The notes under the pieces were generated by a model. It worked only from the letters and a program-made list of their open reading frames with translations, was not told the origin of the DNA and did not search any database. The translations under genes and the position numbers were made by a program. From Alteromonas portus (GTDB lineage Bacteria > Pseudomonadota > Gammaproteobacteria > Enterobacterales > Alteromonadaceae): a stretch of 64,000 bases of DNA. Shown one piece after another: positions 56,369 through 64,000 of the stretch. The stretch covers positions 434,001-498,000 of the forward strand of contig NZ_SWCO01000001.1 in the NCBI RefSeq assembly GCF_005117025.1, written 5' to 3'. The first letter of the stretch is position 1. Each line of letters opens with the position of its first letter.

Positions 56369-59300
56369 TTAACTGCGCGAAATCCCAAGGCGAGTAATTT
56401 TTAGTACTTCCTCGATGTAGCTCTGGGCATCCTGAACCCCTAAATCTGCAAACAACATTGGCAACAATTTCATACTAATCGCATTGTCGATTTCAGAAGG
56501 ATTAATTGAATACTCCGCAACAGCATTGTTAACCACTTCATCAATACTGAATGCATATTGGGTTAGTTGTTCATCACTAATTCCTTTATCGCTAAAGTAA
56601 TCTTTACCGAATAGGTGTTGAAATAGCCCATAATAGGCTTGAGCGTGTTTATTGAGTTTGCCATTTTCATCATGGAAGGCCTCCGGCATATCCGGAACTT
56701 TGCGATCTTTTACATCCTGTTCGAAATCAGCGAATAAGATGTATTGTTTAACCGGGGCATCAAACATCGCTTTTGCGTCTTCAATTGCCTTTTTCAAAAG
56801 CTTTGAGAAATACTCTTGTGCGTAAGGATCATCGGCTAAATCTTGCTCGATCATTTTAGTAATGCGACCTGTGATTTTATCCGTCTGGTTTCGGGCTTCA
56901 TCATCCGTCATATCAGTGGGCTTTACATTTTTCCCAAGATTACCGACCAAATATGCGCCGTCAGGCTCCTTAATCTCAATACCAGCGATATGCTTATCCA
57001 ACAGGCTCTTAATATCTTCGGCATACTCATCGTAATCGATGGTTTCGTTCGCGTCCTCACGTACTTGCTTTCTAAGAGCGACGAACATTTTTAAGTCATT
57101 TTTAAATAGCTCTCGCTTACTTTCGAATGATTTATCTTCAAAGTAAGTCGCTGATTGTAAAGCTACTTTCATACAGTTCGAAAATGCTGTCAGAGCAGAG
57201 TAAAAGTCGTCTCGTTTTTTCAGCTTACTATCAACTAACTGACCTTCGACATCTTCAATTTTAGGGGCAAGAACCTGACGTAAAGCCGGACCATCTTGTT
57301 TGTTTTTAACTGCACTAAATATCTGCCACAAATCACTGTGCAGGCCCGGAAGCTTTTTATACTCGGTGTCCATTCGATTATACAGACCTTTAAGGTCGTC
57401 AATATCAAACCCGCCCTGAGTGCGTTCTGCGAGGTCCTGGTATTTTTCGATTGTTGTATCGAGCTCTTTTAAGATGCCTCGGTAGTCGATGAGATAGCCA
57501 AATTGCTTTTTACTATGTAATCGGTTAACTCGGGCAATTGCTTGAATGAGGTTATGTTCCTTCAACGGTTTATCAATATAAAGCACCGTATTCTTAGGTT
57601 CATCAAATCCAGTAAGCAGCTTATCCACAACAATCATTAAATCGGGGCCGTCATCACGCCCGTATTCTTCAATGATGGCTTTTGTGTAGGCTTTTTCGTC
57701 ATTCGAACCCACATTACTTTTCCACCAGTTTTGAACAATGTCTTTACTTTCCTTATCTACGGCATCATGGCCTTCACGGGTATCAGGAGAAGACATCGCA
57801 ACAACAGATGTTAGTTTGCCTATTTTATCTAAAGCTTCTTTGTAACGAATTGCAGAGGCCTTAGAATCGCAAGCCAGTTGGCCCTTCAATCCTTGACGCT
57901 TGAAGTTCTGGAAATGGTCAGAGATATCGTAAGCAATCAGGTCAATACGCCCTTCGGTTTGATATATCTGGCCTTTCTGTGAAAACTTTCGCTTGAGATC
58001 TGCTCTTTGCTCGTCGGTCAGTTTGCTTGTACTTCTGTCAAACCAGGCATCTATCGCTTTGTCATTCACATTTAGCTCAGGAATGCGTTCTTCATAAAGC
58101 AAAGGGGTTACTGTTTTGTCTTCAACAGCTTGCTGCATTGTGTATGAATGGATGATTTTGCCGAATTTATTTTCGGTTTTATCGTCTTTCAGTAATGGTG
58201 TACCGGTAAAGGCGATGAAGGACGCTTTGGGAAGCATCTGCTGCATGCGGATATTATTTTCACCGTTTTGGCTCCGATGGCCTTCGTCTATCAGAACAAG
58301 TATATTCGGGCTGTCGTTAAAACAAATTTTGTGTTTAATCGCTGAGCCAAACTTATTGATAATAGAGAATATAACCCGTTCATTCCCTGTACCAATTTGT
58401 TCAGCAAGACGACGGCCTGAAGTCGCCATAGCAGACTTCTTGTCTCTGTCAGTGAGTACACCCCCAGAGGAAAAGGTGCGACTAAGCTGATCTTCTAAAT
58501 CTACCCGGTCGGTGACGACAATGACACGGCAATTGGCTAACGACTCCAGCCAAATCAGCGCCTTTGATAAGAACACCATGGTGAATGACTTACCGCTACC
58601 AGTGGTGTGCCAGATTACACCGCCTTCTCGAGCCCCTTTTTCATCAAAGGTGTTAATACGTTCAAGCATGGCTTTAATGCCAAAGACTTGTTGGTAGCGA
58701 GCAACAATTTTTCCGGCTTTCTTGTCGAACAAAACAAATAACCGGACCATCTCTAATAAACGCTCAGGAGAAAGTAAACTGACAATCAATCTATCCTGGT
58801 CTGTTACCGTTAAATCTCCTGTGTGAACAAGTGATAAGTAGTCATCTTTTGCCGATCGGGGTCGGTGTGCAAAAAGACTATCAAGTTTGTCAGATTCCAG
58901 CTTTTTATTTTTTAAACGAATAAATTCAGCTTTAGGAATCGTTTCTTCCTTCCACTTAGCCCAAAACTTTTCAGGTGTCCCACACGTGGCATACAACCCA
59001 TCATAACCATTAACCGCTAATAGCAGTTGGCTGAAAGCATAAAGGTGAGGTATCTCACCTTGTTTCTGATTACGAATATGTTGAGATACCGCTTCAAAAC
59101 AGGTGGATTTGCCTTCTTTCTTGGAGTCTGGTCGCTTTGCCTCAATCACAACAAAGGGAAGGCCATTTACAAAGCATACGATGTCGGGAATGCGATTTCC
59201 TGTGCCCTCAGCATTTTGTACAACCATCTCTTCGGTAAAGTGAAAGCTATTGTTTTTCGGTTCTTTCCAATCAATTAGCTGAACCGTCATCGACGCCTTT

Positions 59301-59662
59301 TTACCGTCAATGAACTCTGTCACGCTTATCCCATACATCAATGCGTTATAGAGTTTTTCATTCGCACCCTGTAACCCTAAATTCATTGCAGGGCTTAGCT
59401 CATGCATTACTTTGTCAATGGCATCTTCAGATAACAGGTGTAATTTACTGGCAAAAGAAAAATGCTGTCTGGCAAGAAAGCTTCTCATCACGGACTGCAA
59501 AATGACTTGCGATGAGCTTTTTCCTGATTTTGATAGCTGATTACCGCGCAACAGCTCGCATTCAGCTGGGGATATAAAGTCGTACCCAAGGTTACTAAGC
59601 AGCGCTAGTGCAGGGATTTTTGAACTGAATTCTTCTTGGAAGTTTACTGTACTATTTTGCAT
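56369..59662 (-). CDS. hsdR: Type I restriction enzyme subunit R (HsdR)
   Basis: 1097 residues from ATG 59662, behind GGAGGTGAC; the frame opens upstream to 59764, but that stretch (with HRHRHRHR) is only the antisense-frame reading of the herA polyproline repeat. N-terminal nuclease region with IVCFVNGLPFVVIEAKRPD (D..ExK), then SF2 helicase motifs: HTTGSGKSFTM (I), VLIDEGHRSQ (II), FTGTPLL (III) and later AIARVNRLH (VI). It translocates and cuts unmodified DNA. The ATG lies inside the herA stop region (11-base overlap). Confidence 0.94.
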   Translation of the reverse strand: MQNSTVNFQEEFSSKIPALALLSNLGYDFISPAECELLRGNQLSKSGKSSSQVILQSVMRSFLARQHFSFASKLHLLSEDAIDKVMHELSPAMNLGLQGANEKLYNALMYGISVTEFIDGKKASMTVQLIDWKEPKNNSFHFTEEMVVQNAEGTGNRIPDIVCFVNGLPFVVIEAKRPDSKKEGKSTCFEAVSQHIRNQKQGEIPHLYAFSQLLLAVNGYDGLYATCGTPEKFWAKWKEETIPKAEFIRLKNKKLESDKLDSLFAHRPRSAKDDYLSLVHTGDLTVTDQDRLIVSLLSPERLLEMVRLFVLFDKKAGKIVARYQQVFGIKAMLERINTFDEKGAREGGVIWHTTGSGKSFTMVFLSKALIWLESLANCRVIVVTDRVDLEDQLSRTFSSGGVLTDRDKKSAMATSGRRLAEQIGTGNERVIFSIINKFGSAIKHKICFNDSPNILVLIDEGHRSQNGENNIRMQQMLPKASFIAFTGTPLLKDDKTENKFGKIIHSYTMQQAVEDKTVTPLLYEERIPELNVNDKAIDAWFDRSTSKLTDEQRADLKRKFSQKGQIYQTEGRIDLIAYDISDHFQNFKRQGLKGQLACDSKASAIRYKEALDKIGKLTSVVAMSSPDTREGHDAVDKESKDIVQNWWKSNVGSNDEKAYTKAIIEEYGRDDGPDLMIVVDKLLTGFDEPKNTVLYIDKPLKEHNLIQAIARVNRLHSKKQFGYLIDYRGILKELDTTIEKYQDLAERTQGGFDIDDLKGLYNRMDTEYKKLPGLHSDLWQIFSAVKNKQDGPALRQVLAPKIEDVEGQLVDSKLKKRDDFYSALTAFSNCMKVALQSATYFEDKSFESKRELFKNDLKMFVALRKQVREDANETIDYDEYAEDIKSLLDKHIAGIEIKEPDGAYLVGNLGKNVKPTDMTDDEARNQTDKITGRITKMIEQDLADDPYAQEYFSKLLKKAIEDAKAMFDAPVKQYILFADFEQDVKDRKVPDMPEAFHDENGKLNKHAQAYYGLFQHLFGKDYFSDKGISDEQLTQYAFSIDEVVNNAVAEYSINPSEIDNAISMKLLPMLFADLGVQDAQSYIEEVLKITRLGISRS

Positions 59663-61658
59663 TGTCACCTCCAGCAATAGCGGATAGTTTTGGCGGTGGC
59701 GGTGGCGGTGGCGGTGGCGGTGTATAGGGTTTAAACCATTCCTCATGAACTTTGCAGTTTTCACTGTTAGGTTCTGGGAATGCCTGTTTTATTCTGACAT
59801 GCAGGGGCATCGATACACAGTTGCCAAATATTAAAGCTTCTCCTGGAACCGATTGCTTAATTTTATTTGCGAAGTCATCTGAAAAATACGGGAGGATGGC
59901 ATAGACGTACTTCATATCTATTTCATTCTGTATTCGGTGGATAATAAAGTTGGAGCATTGTGATAGAACTGTCTCAGATAATTCTGAGGGGCGTTGAGAT
60001 GATATCAGCAAATATAATGCGTATTTCCTGCCTTCACGGGCAATTTGCTCGAAAATATTCTCACGCAGAAGATACTTCGAATCTTTTTTAATGTAACGGT
60101 GAGCCTCATCTAGAACAAGATGTATTGGTTTCTCACGTCTCGCGTTACCTTTTAGCTTTCTTCTTGAAGAAAAGTTTATTCTTGAAGTTACCGAGGTTAA
60201 TGTCTCTAGAGCATCTTTGGAAAGCTCGCTGGTATCGATAATCACCATATTTGTTTGAGCTGGGACGGTCAAATTTGATTGCCACAACCAATCAAGATAA
60301 TTATTGATATTGGTTGTCCCAATTGGTGCTTGCCGCATAAAAGCACAATCTGGATTGTCCAAGAAAAAGTCTAATCTTGTCATCATCGTAGATGTGTATT
60401 CCCTTACGCGCCCATTGCCTCTGGCATCTTCTTCCAGCAAGGTTAAATTTGCAGCCTGTTTTAAAAAGCGATAATCAAAGTACTCTTCACCAGACGCTCT
60501 GAAATCCATCACTTCTCGAAGAGTCGCATCGTTAACTTTGTTTCTGACTAGCTGCAAGGCATTCTTCAGCTTGTCTTTATTTTCACCAAAGTTGATTGTA
60601 CAACTGGAATACAGGTTCTCTAAGTCAGTTAGAATCCCTTCACCTGTACATGCTCTGTTTAGGTTTTCATCAAGTTTGATGAGGTTAACAATTCCATAAA
60701 TGATACTTTTTGCAGCAGTAATGATGGCTGTTTCACTATCCCCCTGAGCATGCAGTGTATGGAGTAGGTTACATATCTTAAATCTAAGATAGTTAATTAG
60801 CTTCTGCCGCTGCTCCCCATCGCGAGTTGAGATCATATAAAACTTATAGCTTTCCTGAAGCACCTTGTCCCAGAATGGACGTTGGGTCGCATCAGTCGCC
60901 ATCAGGAATGCACTCCACTCATCAATATTCATGAGGAAGTGAGGTAGATAAAATGGTTCAAAGCCATCTTCTGCTGCATCAATGTTGGGTTTTAGCAGCC
61001 TTACCTTTAAATTCGGGCCTGTTTCATGTCCTGTAAAAGCATTCTTGTATTCGCCGTTTACATCGAAAATCAAAATCCGCGAGCCAATGGCAGAGTTATC
61101 TTTCTTCTTGTGGATGTCTTGGATAATGTGAGCGATTGTATTTGATTTACCGCTTCCAGAGTTTCCAAGGACTGCCGAGTGGATGTTGAAAAATGAGTTA
61201 ATCGAAATATCAATTGGATAGTTAATTAAGTTTTTACTCTCGCCGAGATAAAAACTTTGATGAACAGAGTTTTCCAGTGCCTTATCTTTACTGGTATGAA
61301 GAATAAGCTCCATATCTTCAAACGTAACAACAGTTACCTCACTATAAATTCCAGGGAAAATTCCGACCCCAAGATTAAATTTTCCAGCTCTGGTGATAGT
61401 GCCAACTGGTTTCAATAACAGCTCGCGGTTGCTATCTATGTCGTAAGCGGCTGAATCTAATTTCATATCGCTGTCGAAGATTGACACAACTTCGCAGATT
61501 AACTGTTCACCTACTGAGTTTGTGGTTTTTAGATAACTACCAATGTTGCCAAAGTAATAGACCACACCTGCAAGATTTACGGAATTCCCCCTGATGTCAG
61601 AAGAAATCTTAACCCGAAACTGATTGAAGTTAACTGAAGTGATCTTCCCAATCTTCAT
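59652..61658 (-). CDS. HerA-like ATPase (SIR2-HerA defence pair)
   Basis: 668 residues. N-terminal beta-barrel (HAS-barrel-like) region GKITSVNFNQFRVKI, then a RecA-like hexameric ATPase: Walker A GNSGSGKSNT (165-174), Walker B HLVLDEAHRYI, and the LLISSQRPSELSETVLSQ sensor segment. It ends with ten prolines encoded by a hexamer tandem repeat. HerA partners of SIR2 are known to assemble with it and activate NAD+ loss on phage infection. It overlaps sir2 by four bases and hsdR by eleven. Confidence 0.88.
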   Translation of the reverse strand: MKIGKITSVNFNQFRVKISSDIRGNSVNLAGVVYYFGNIGSYLKTTNSVGEQLICEVVSIFDSDMKLDSAAYDIDSNRELLLKPVGTITRAGKFNLGVGIFPGIYSEVTVVTFEDMELILHTSKDKALENSVHQSFYLGESKNLINYPIDISINSFFNIHSAVLGNSGSGKSNTIAHIIQDIHKKKDNSAIGSRILIFDVNGEYKNAFTGHETGPNLKVRLLKPNIDAAEDGFEPFYLPHFLMNIDEWSAFLMATDATQRPFWDKVLQESYKFYMISTRDGEQRQKLINYLRFKICNLLHTLHAQGDSETAIITAAKSIIYGIVNLIKLDENLNRACTGEGILTDLENLYSSCTINFGENKDKLKNALQLVRNKVNDATLREVMDFRASGEEYFDYRFLKQAANLTLLEEDARGNGRVREYTSTMMTRLDFFLDNPDCAFMRQAPIGTTNINNYLDWLWQSNLTVPAQTNMVIIDTSELSKDALETLTSVTSRINFSSRRKLKGNARREKPIHLVLDEAHRYIKKDSKYLLRENIFEQIAREGRKYALYLLISSQRPSELSETVLSQCSNFIIHRIQNEIDMKYVYAILPYFSDDFANKIKQSVPGEALIFGNCVSMPLHVRIKQAFPEPNSENCKVHEEWFKPYTPPPPPPPPPPKLSAIAGGDNAK
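59692..59721. repeat. Hexamer microsatellite (GGCGGT)5 in herA
   Basis: Five perfect tandem copies of GGCGGT, read on the minus strand as a run of ten prolines 10-20 residues before the C-terminus of the HerA-like protein. Gains or losses of one unit keep the frame. Confidence 0.93.
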
Positions 61659-62929
61659 TTTTTATCCCCGACTGACTTCATAGACTTGATAAATTCTTCA
61701 AGTATTTCGCTATCCTTACTGCGATCTAAATCGGGGATGAAATTATTTACGATATAATTGAAATAATGTATTTTTTCCTTTTGTGGAGCCGCCCCGCCGT
61801 CAACAGGGACTTCTATCTCTCCTGATATCTGATAGATTCGCCGGTCGGTTAGTCTGGTGAGGTTTTCTGTTGGGTGATAATTGCCAAAAATGATCACGCT
61901 AAGGCTGGAATTAGACGCCAGCGCTGAGTAGATGGCATTGTTAATATGTTCATCGCTAAAGCTGTATCCGATGACGATTAACACACCATGTTGCAGCAAC
62001 AGCTTATTCTGAAACTCTCTGATTAAATCGGCATAGGGTGAGCCTAGGCTCTTGTTTTGTTTCAATGGTGTTGGATAAATCAGTACGTTCTTGTCGCTTG
62101 GTTGTTCATTTGGCGTGACATCGATTTCTTTAATGTTGAAAAATGAATTGTCATCAGACTCTATCCAGCTAATCGAACCGTGAAGTTTGAACAGATAAAC
62201 CATGTTTTCCAATGGTTCATACTTCTCAACACTAGGATCAACCTTTCTGGAAAAGGTATAAGAGAATCTTGCAGGGTTAAATGTGCGAGAGAGGCCGCTG
62301 CTAAACCCATTATTGTAGTTGATGTTGAGAAATCCCAACGCTGTCTCACTCAGCAAATCATTGTTAGTAGTAAATACGTTAACTCTGGCCAAATCTTTGT
62401 TTCTGAGAGCCAATTTCTGGTAGAGTTTTTTATACAAGTCGAGCGAAAGCTCGGCCTGCGCGGAAGTACAATCAATATTTATAGATGAGTAGATCTCAGA
62501 CTCAATAAGGTTGATTAGGAAATCATTGAGACTATCTTTTTGACCTACACCTTTTTGGTATTCACGCTTTGAGTACAGCGTGCCAAGTATGTTTTCAAGG
62601 TTGTTTGGAGAAACATCTTTAGCAGATTTGAAAAGGTTTTTTAAATCATCATGTGACAGCTCGTCTTGATGAAAAGCTAACTGCGTCATAGTTTGCTGAG
62701 CTTCTACCCGTTCAGTCACATTTTTAATGAGGGGGGCCATTGCTGGTATGGCGTCAGAACTTGCGCCAGCGCCCAACAAAAAGTGAAGATTTTTAATGTT
62801 GGTAAGATCAGAGAGTTTGCTCCTGATTTTCTCGATACCGTCTTGAACACTATCGTTCTCACCAAATAAGCTCTCCTGTCCTTGTCTAAATATAAGGTAG
62901 TCTTTTGCTAATTTTTTATCTTCACTCAT
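61655..62929 (-). CDS. SIR2-like NAD+-cleaving defence protein
   Basis: 424 residues. The SIR2 nucleotide motif is HFLLGAGASSDAIP (GAGAS at 53-57), followed by VFTTNNDLLSE (the asparagine/aspartate position), and KLHGSISW with the catalytic histidine, and a VIVIGYSFSDEHINNAI segment late, typical of SIR2_2-type bacterial defence proteins. These deplete NAD+ on phage infection when paired with HerA. It begins 14 bp after hsdS and overlaps herA by four bases. Confidence 0.88.
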   Translation of the reverse strand: MSEDKKLAKDYLIFRQGQESLFGENDSVQDGIEKIRSKLSDLTNIKNLHFLLGAGASSDAIPAMAPLIKNVTERVEAQQTMTQLAFHQDELSHDDLKNLFKSAKDVSPNNLENILGTLYSKREYQKGVGQKDSLNDFLINLIESEIYSSINIDCTSAQAELSLDLYKKLYQKLALRNKDLARVNVFTTNNDLLSETALGFLNINYNNGFSSGLSRTFNPARFSYTFSRKVDPSVEKYEPLENMVYLFKLHGSISWIESDDNSFFNIKEIDVTPNEQPSDKNVLIYPTPLKQNKSLGSPYADLIREFQNKLLLQHGVLIVIGYSFSDEHINNAIYSALASNSSLSVIIFGNYHPTENLTRLTDRRIYQISGEIEVPVDGGAAPQKEKIHYFNYIVNNFIPDLDRSKDSEILEEFIKSMKSVGDKK

Positions 62930-62943
62930 GACATCAACTCCTT

Positions 62944-64000
62944 TTAATTAACTTTCACTCTGCGCTTACCCGTTAGCAACTGCTGCATTAGCGCTTTTTT
63001 CTCTTGTTTTAGGTCGGTAAGTTGTCTTTCTAACATTCTCAAAGATTCATCTGCGTTGTTTAGAACATTTGCAATTTTGACCTGCTCTTCATATGAGGGA
63101 ATGTAGACTTTTAGTCCAGAAACATCAGAAGAGTTGATAGCTGGGTAATTAGAACCAACGACGAGGGCATTTATTTGTCCTGTGATATGACAGCTAAATA
63201 TGTAGTGGTAAAGGTAGTCACCTGATACTTGCTTCTTTGGGGTTAAAACGGAAAAACCTGTAGAGGCAATCATGCCGTCGTGTTCTTTTTTAACCTTTGC
63301 AAAGCCTTGTAGGTTTGGCCGTACTGTCGCTAATAAAATATCACCGTCACTAATTACTCTTCTTGCTCTTGATGGTGATGATGAAAACTGATGTTTTTCC
63401 AGCGTTTGAGAAATTTTTCCCGTTTCGACATCAGACAAGGAAATGTAATTAAATTCATAGTCATTGGGCGTTTTTTTACCCAATGAGTTTTTATCTATAT
63501 TTGCGAGTTCGCCCATACTAAGCCGCATAAACTCACCCTCAAACGGCTTGCCAGAATCATCTAGTAGGCGTTTTTTGCCTGTGAGCAGTTGTTGCATCAG
63601 GGCTTTTTTCTGCTGCTTGCTGTTGTCGATTAGGCACTCGGTGGTGCTAATCGCTTTATCCCAGGTAGATATGATTTCGGCGATTTTGCGTTGTTCATCG
63701 ATGGGAGGTAATAGGCAGACCACAGATTTTAGTTTATCTGGAGACGTATGCTTAACTTTTGTTCCTGTAGATTGCGAAGAAATCTGTTTGCGAGCATAAG
63801 GAGCATTAAACGTGAGATAAAGAAACTCTTTAGTTATTTGTTCATGAGCCTCAATGACGATTTTTCCCAAACGTTGGTTGTGCAAATAAACATTACTTTT
63901 TGGCACAAACAAGGTGCTTCCTAGCAACCCTGCTGCTTGTTCAGTCATAGCAACTAATAACTCACCTTTCGATAGCAAATATAAGTCAGGGATCTCGCCA
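62944..64000 (-). CDS. hsdS: Type I restriction specificity subunit HsdS (5' end beyond window)
   Basis: The frame stays open to the window edge, so the start is missing. At least 350 residues are seen. Two conserved helical repeats QQKKALMQQLLTGKKRLLD and EKKALMQQLLTGKRRV end the two target-recognition halves; LPPIDEQRKIAEII and IPSYEEQVKIANVL precede them. The second recognition domain begins at about FMRLSMGELANI. The repeats are similar at DNA level and could permit recombination. HsdM is expected to the right, outside the window. Confidence 0.92.
   Translation of the reverse strand, partial: GEIPDLYLLSKGELLVAMTEQAAGLLGSTLFVPKSNVYLHNQRLGKIVIEAHEQITKEFLYLTFNAPYARKQISSQSTGTKVKHTSPDKLKSVVCLLPPIDEQRKIAEIISTWDKAISTTECLIDNSKQQKKALMQQLLTGKKRLLDDSGKPFEGEFMRLSMGELANIDKNSLGKKTPNDYEFNYISLSDVETGKISQTLEKHQFSSSPSRARRVISDGDILLATVRPNLQGFAKVKKEHDGMIASTGFSVLTPKKQVSGDYLYHYIFSCHITGQINALVVGSNYPAINSSDVSGLKVYIPSYEEQVKIANVLNNADESLRMLERQLTDLKQEKKALMQQLLTGKRRVKVN

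Noticed and set aside
59692..59721. CRISPR-like array
   Set aside because: A 6-bp tandem repeat without spacers; it is a coding microsatellite.
59663..59764. N-terminal extension of HsdR with a His-Arg repeat
   Set aside because: It is the herA polyproline repeat read in another frame; the ATG at 59662 has the ribosome site.

Overview
The window reads as chromosomal DNA of a marine gammaproteobacterium of the Alteromonas type. This rests on family recognition and gene order, not on a database search. The left 49 kb is a dense, conserved core genome. The right 14 kb (from about 50,049) is an accessory island of toxin-antitoxin-like and defence genes, bounded on the left by a displaced tRNA 3' end.

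Region 1 (1-12,951): a leftward run of HDOD-like protein, DUF3192 protein, ppnN, a diguanylate cyclase and queF. Rightward genes follow: syd, a DUF3192 lipoprotein and a GNAT acetyltransferase. Next comes a very large CsrB-type regulatory RNA (about 9,005-9,650, about 47 GGA motifs) with a perfect GacA/UvrY box 160-180 bp upstream. Then DUF3301/DUF3549 (leftward) and yqcC-truC-yqcA (rightward). As I recall it, csrB also lies beside syd, yqcC, truC and yqcA in E. coli, which supports the RNA call independently.

Region 2 (12,952-38,018): map-glnD-dapD leftward, divergent from the rightward translation, isoprenoid, envelope and lipid cluster rpsB-tsf-pyrH-frr-uppS-cdsA-dxr-rseP-bamA-skp // fabZ-lpxA-lpxB-rnhB-dnaE-accA-tilS. 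It covers ribosome and elongation factors, UMP kinase, undecaprenyl phosphate, CDP-DAG, MEP isoprenoids, sigma-E proteolysis, outer-membrane assembly, lipid A, replication and fatty-acid synthesis. lpxD, normally between skp and fabZ, is missing; a terminator stands there instead. skp, fabZ and rnhB appear to start at TTG.

Region 3 (38,019-49,920): a GGDEF protein, a Kef-type antiporter, a small PspB-like membrane protein, tadA, mltF, purL, a 46-residue exported peptide gene, an Smr protein and a 41-residue acidic peptide gene.

Region 4 (50,049-64,000): the island. It holds (a) a HipA-type kinase module with a divergent HTH gene, a perfect palindromic operator and an extra unknown gene; the HipA lacks the usual autophosphorylated serine; (b) a compact three-gene cassette of DUF6338 membrane protein, GYQP-repeat small protein and coiled-coil CHAT (caspase-like) protease candidate, which I do not recognise as a named system and rate as the best candidate new defence system; (c) degenerate IS-end-like repeats; (d) a leftward, tightly overlapping operon hsdS-sir2-herA-hsdR-ygjP, in which a SIR2-HerA defence pair sits inside a type I restriction operon. 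hsdS runs off the right edge; hsdM and any integrase would lie outside the window.
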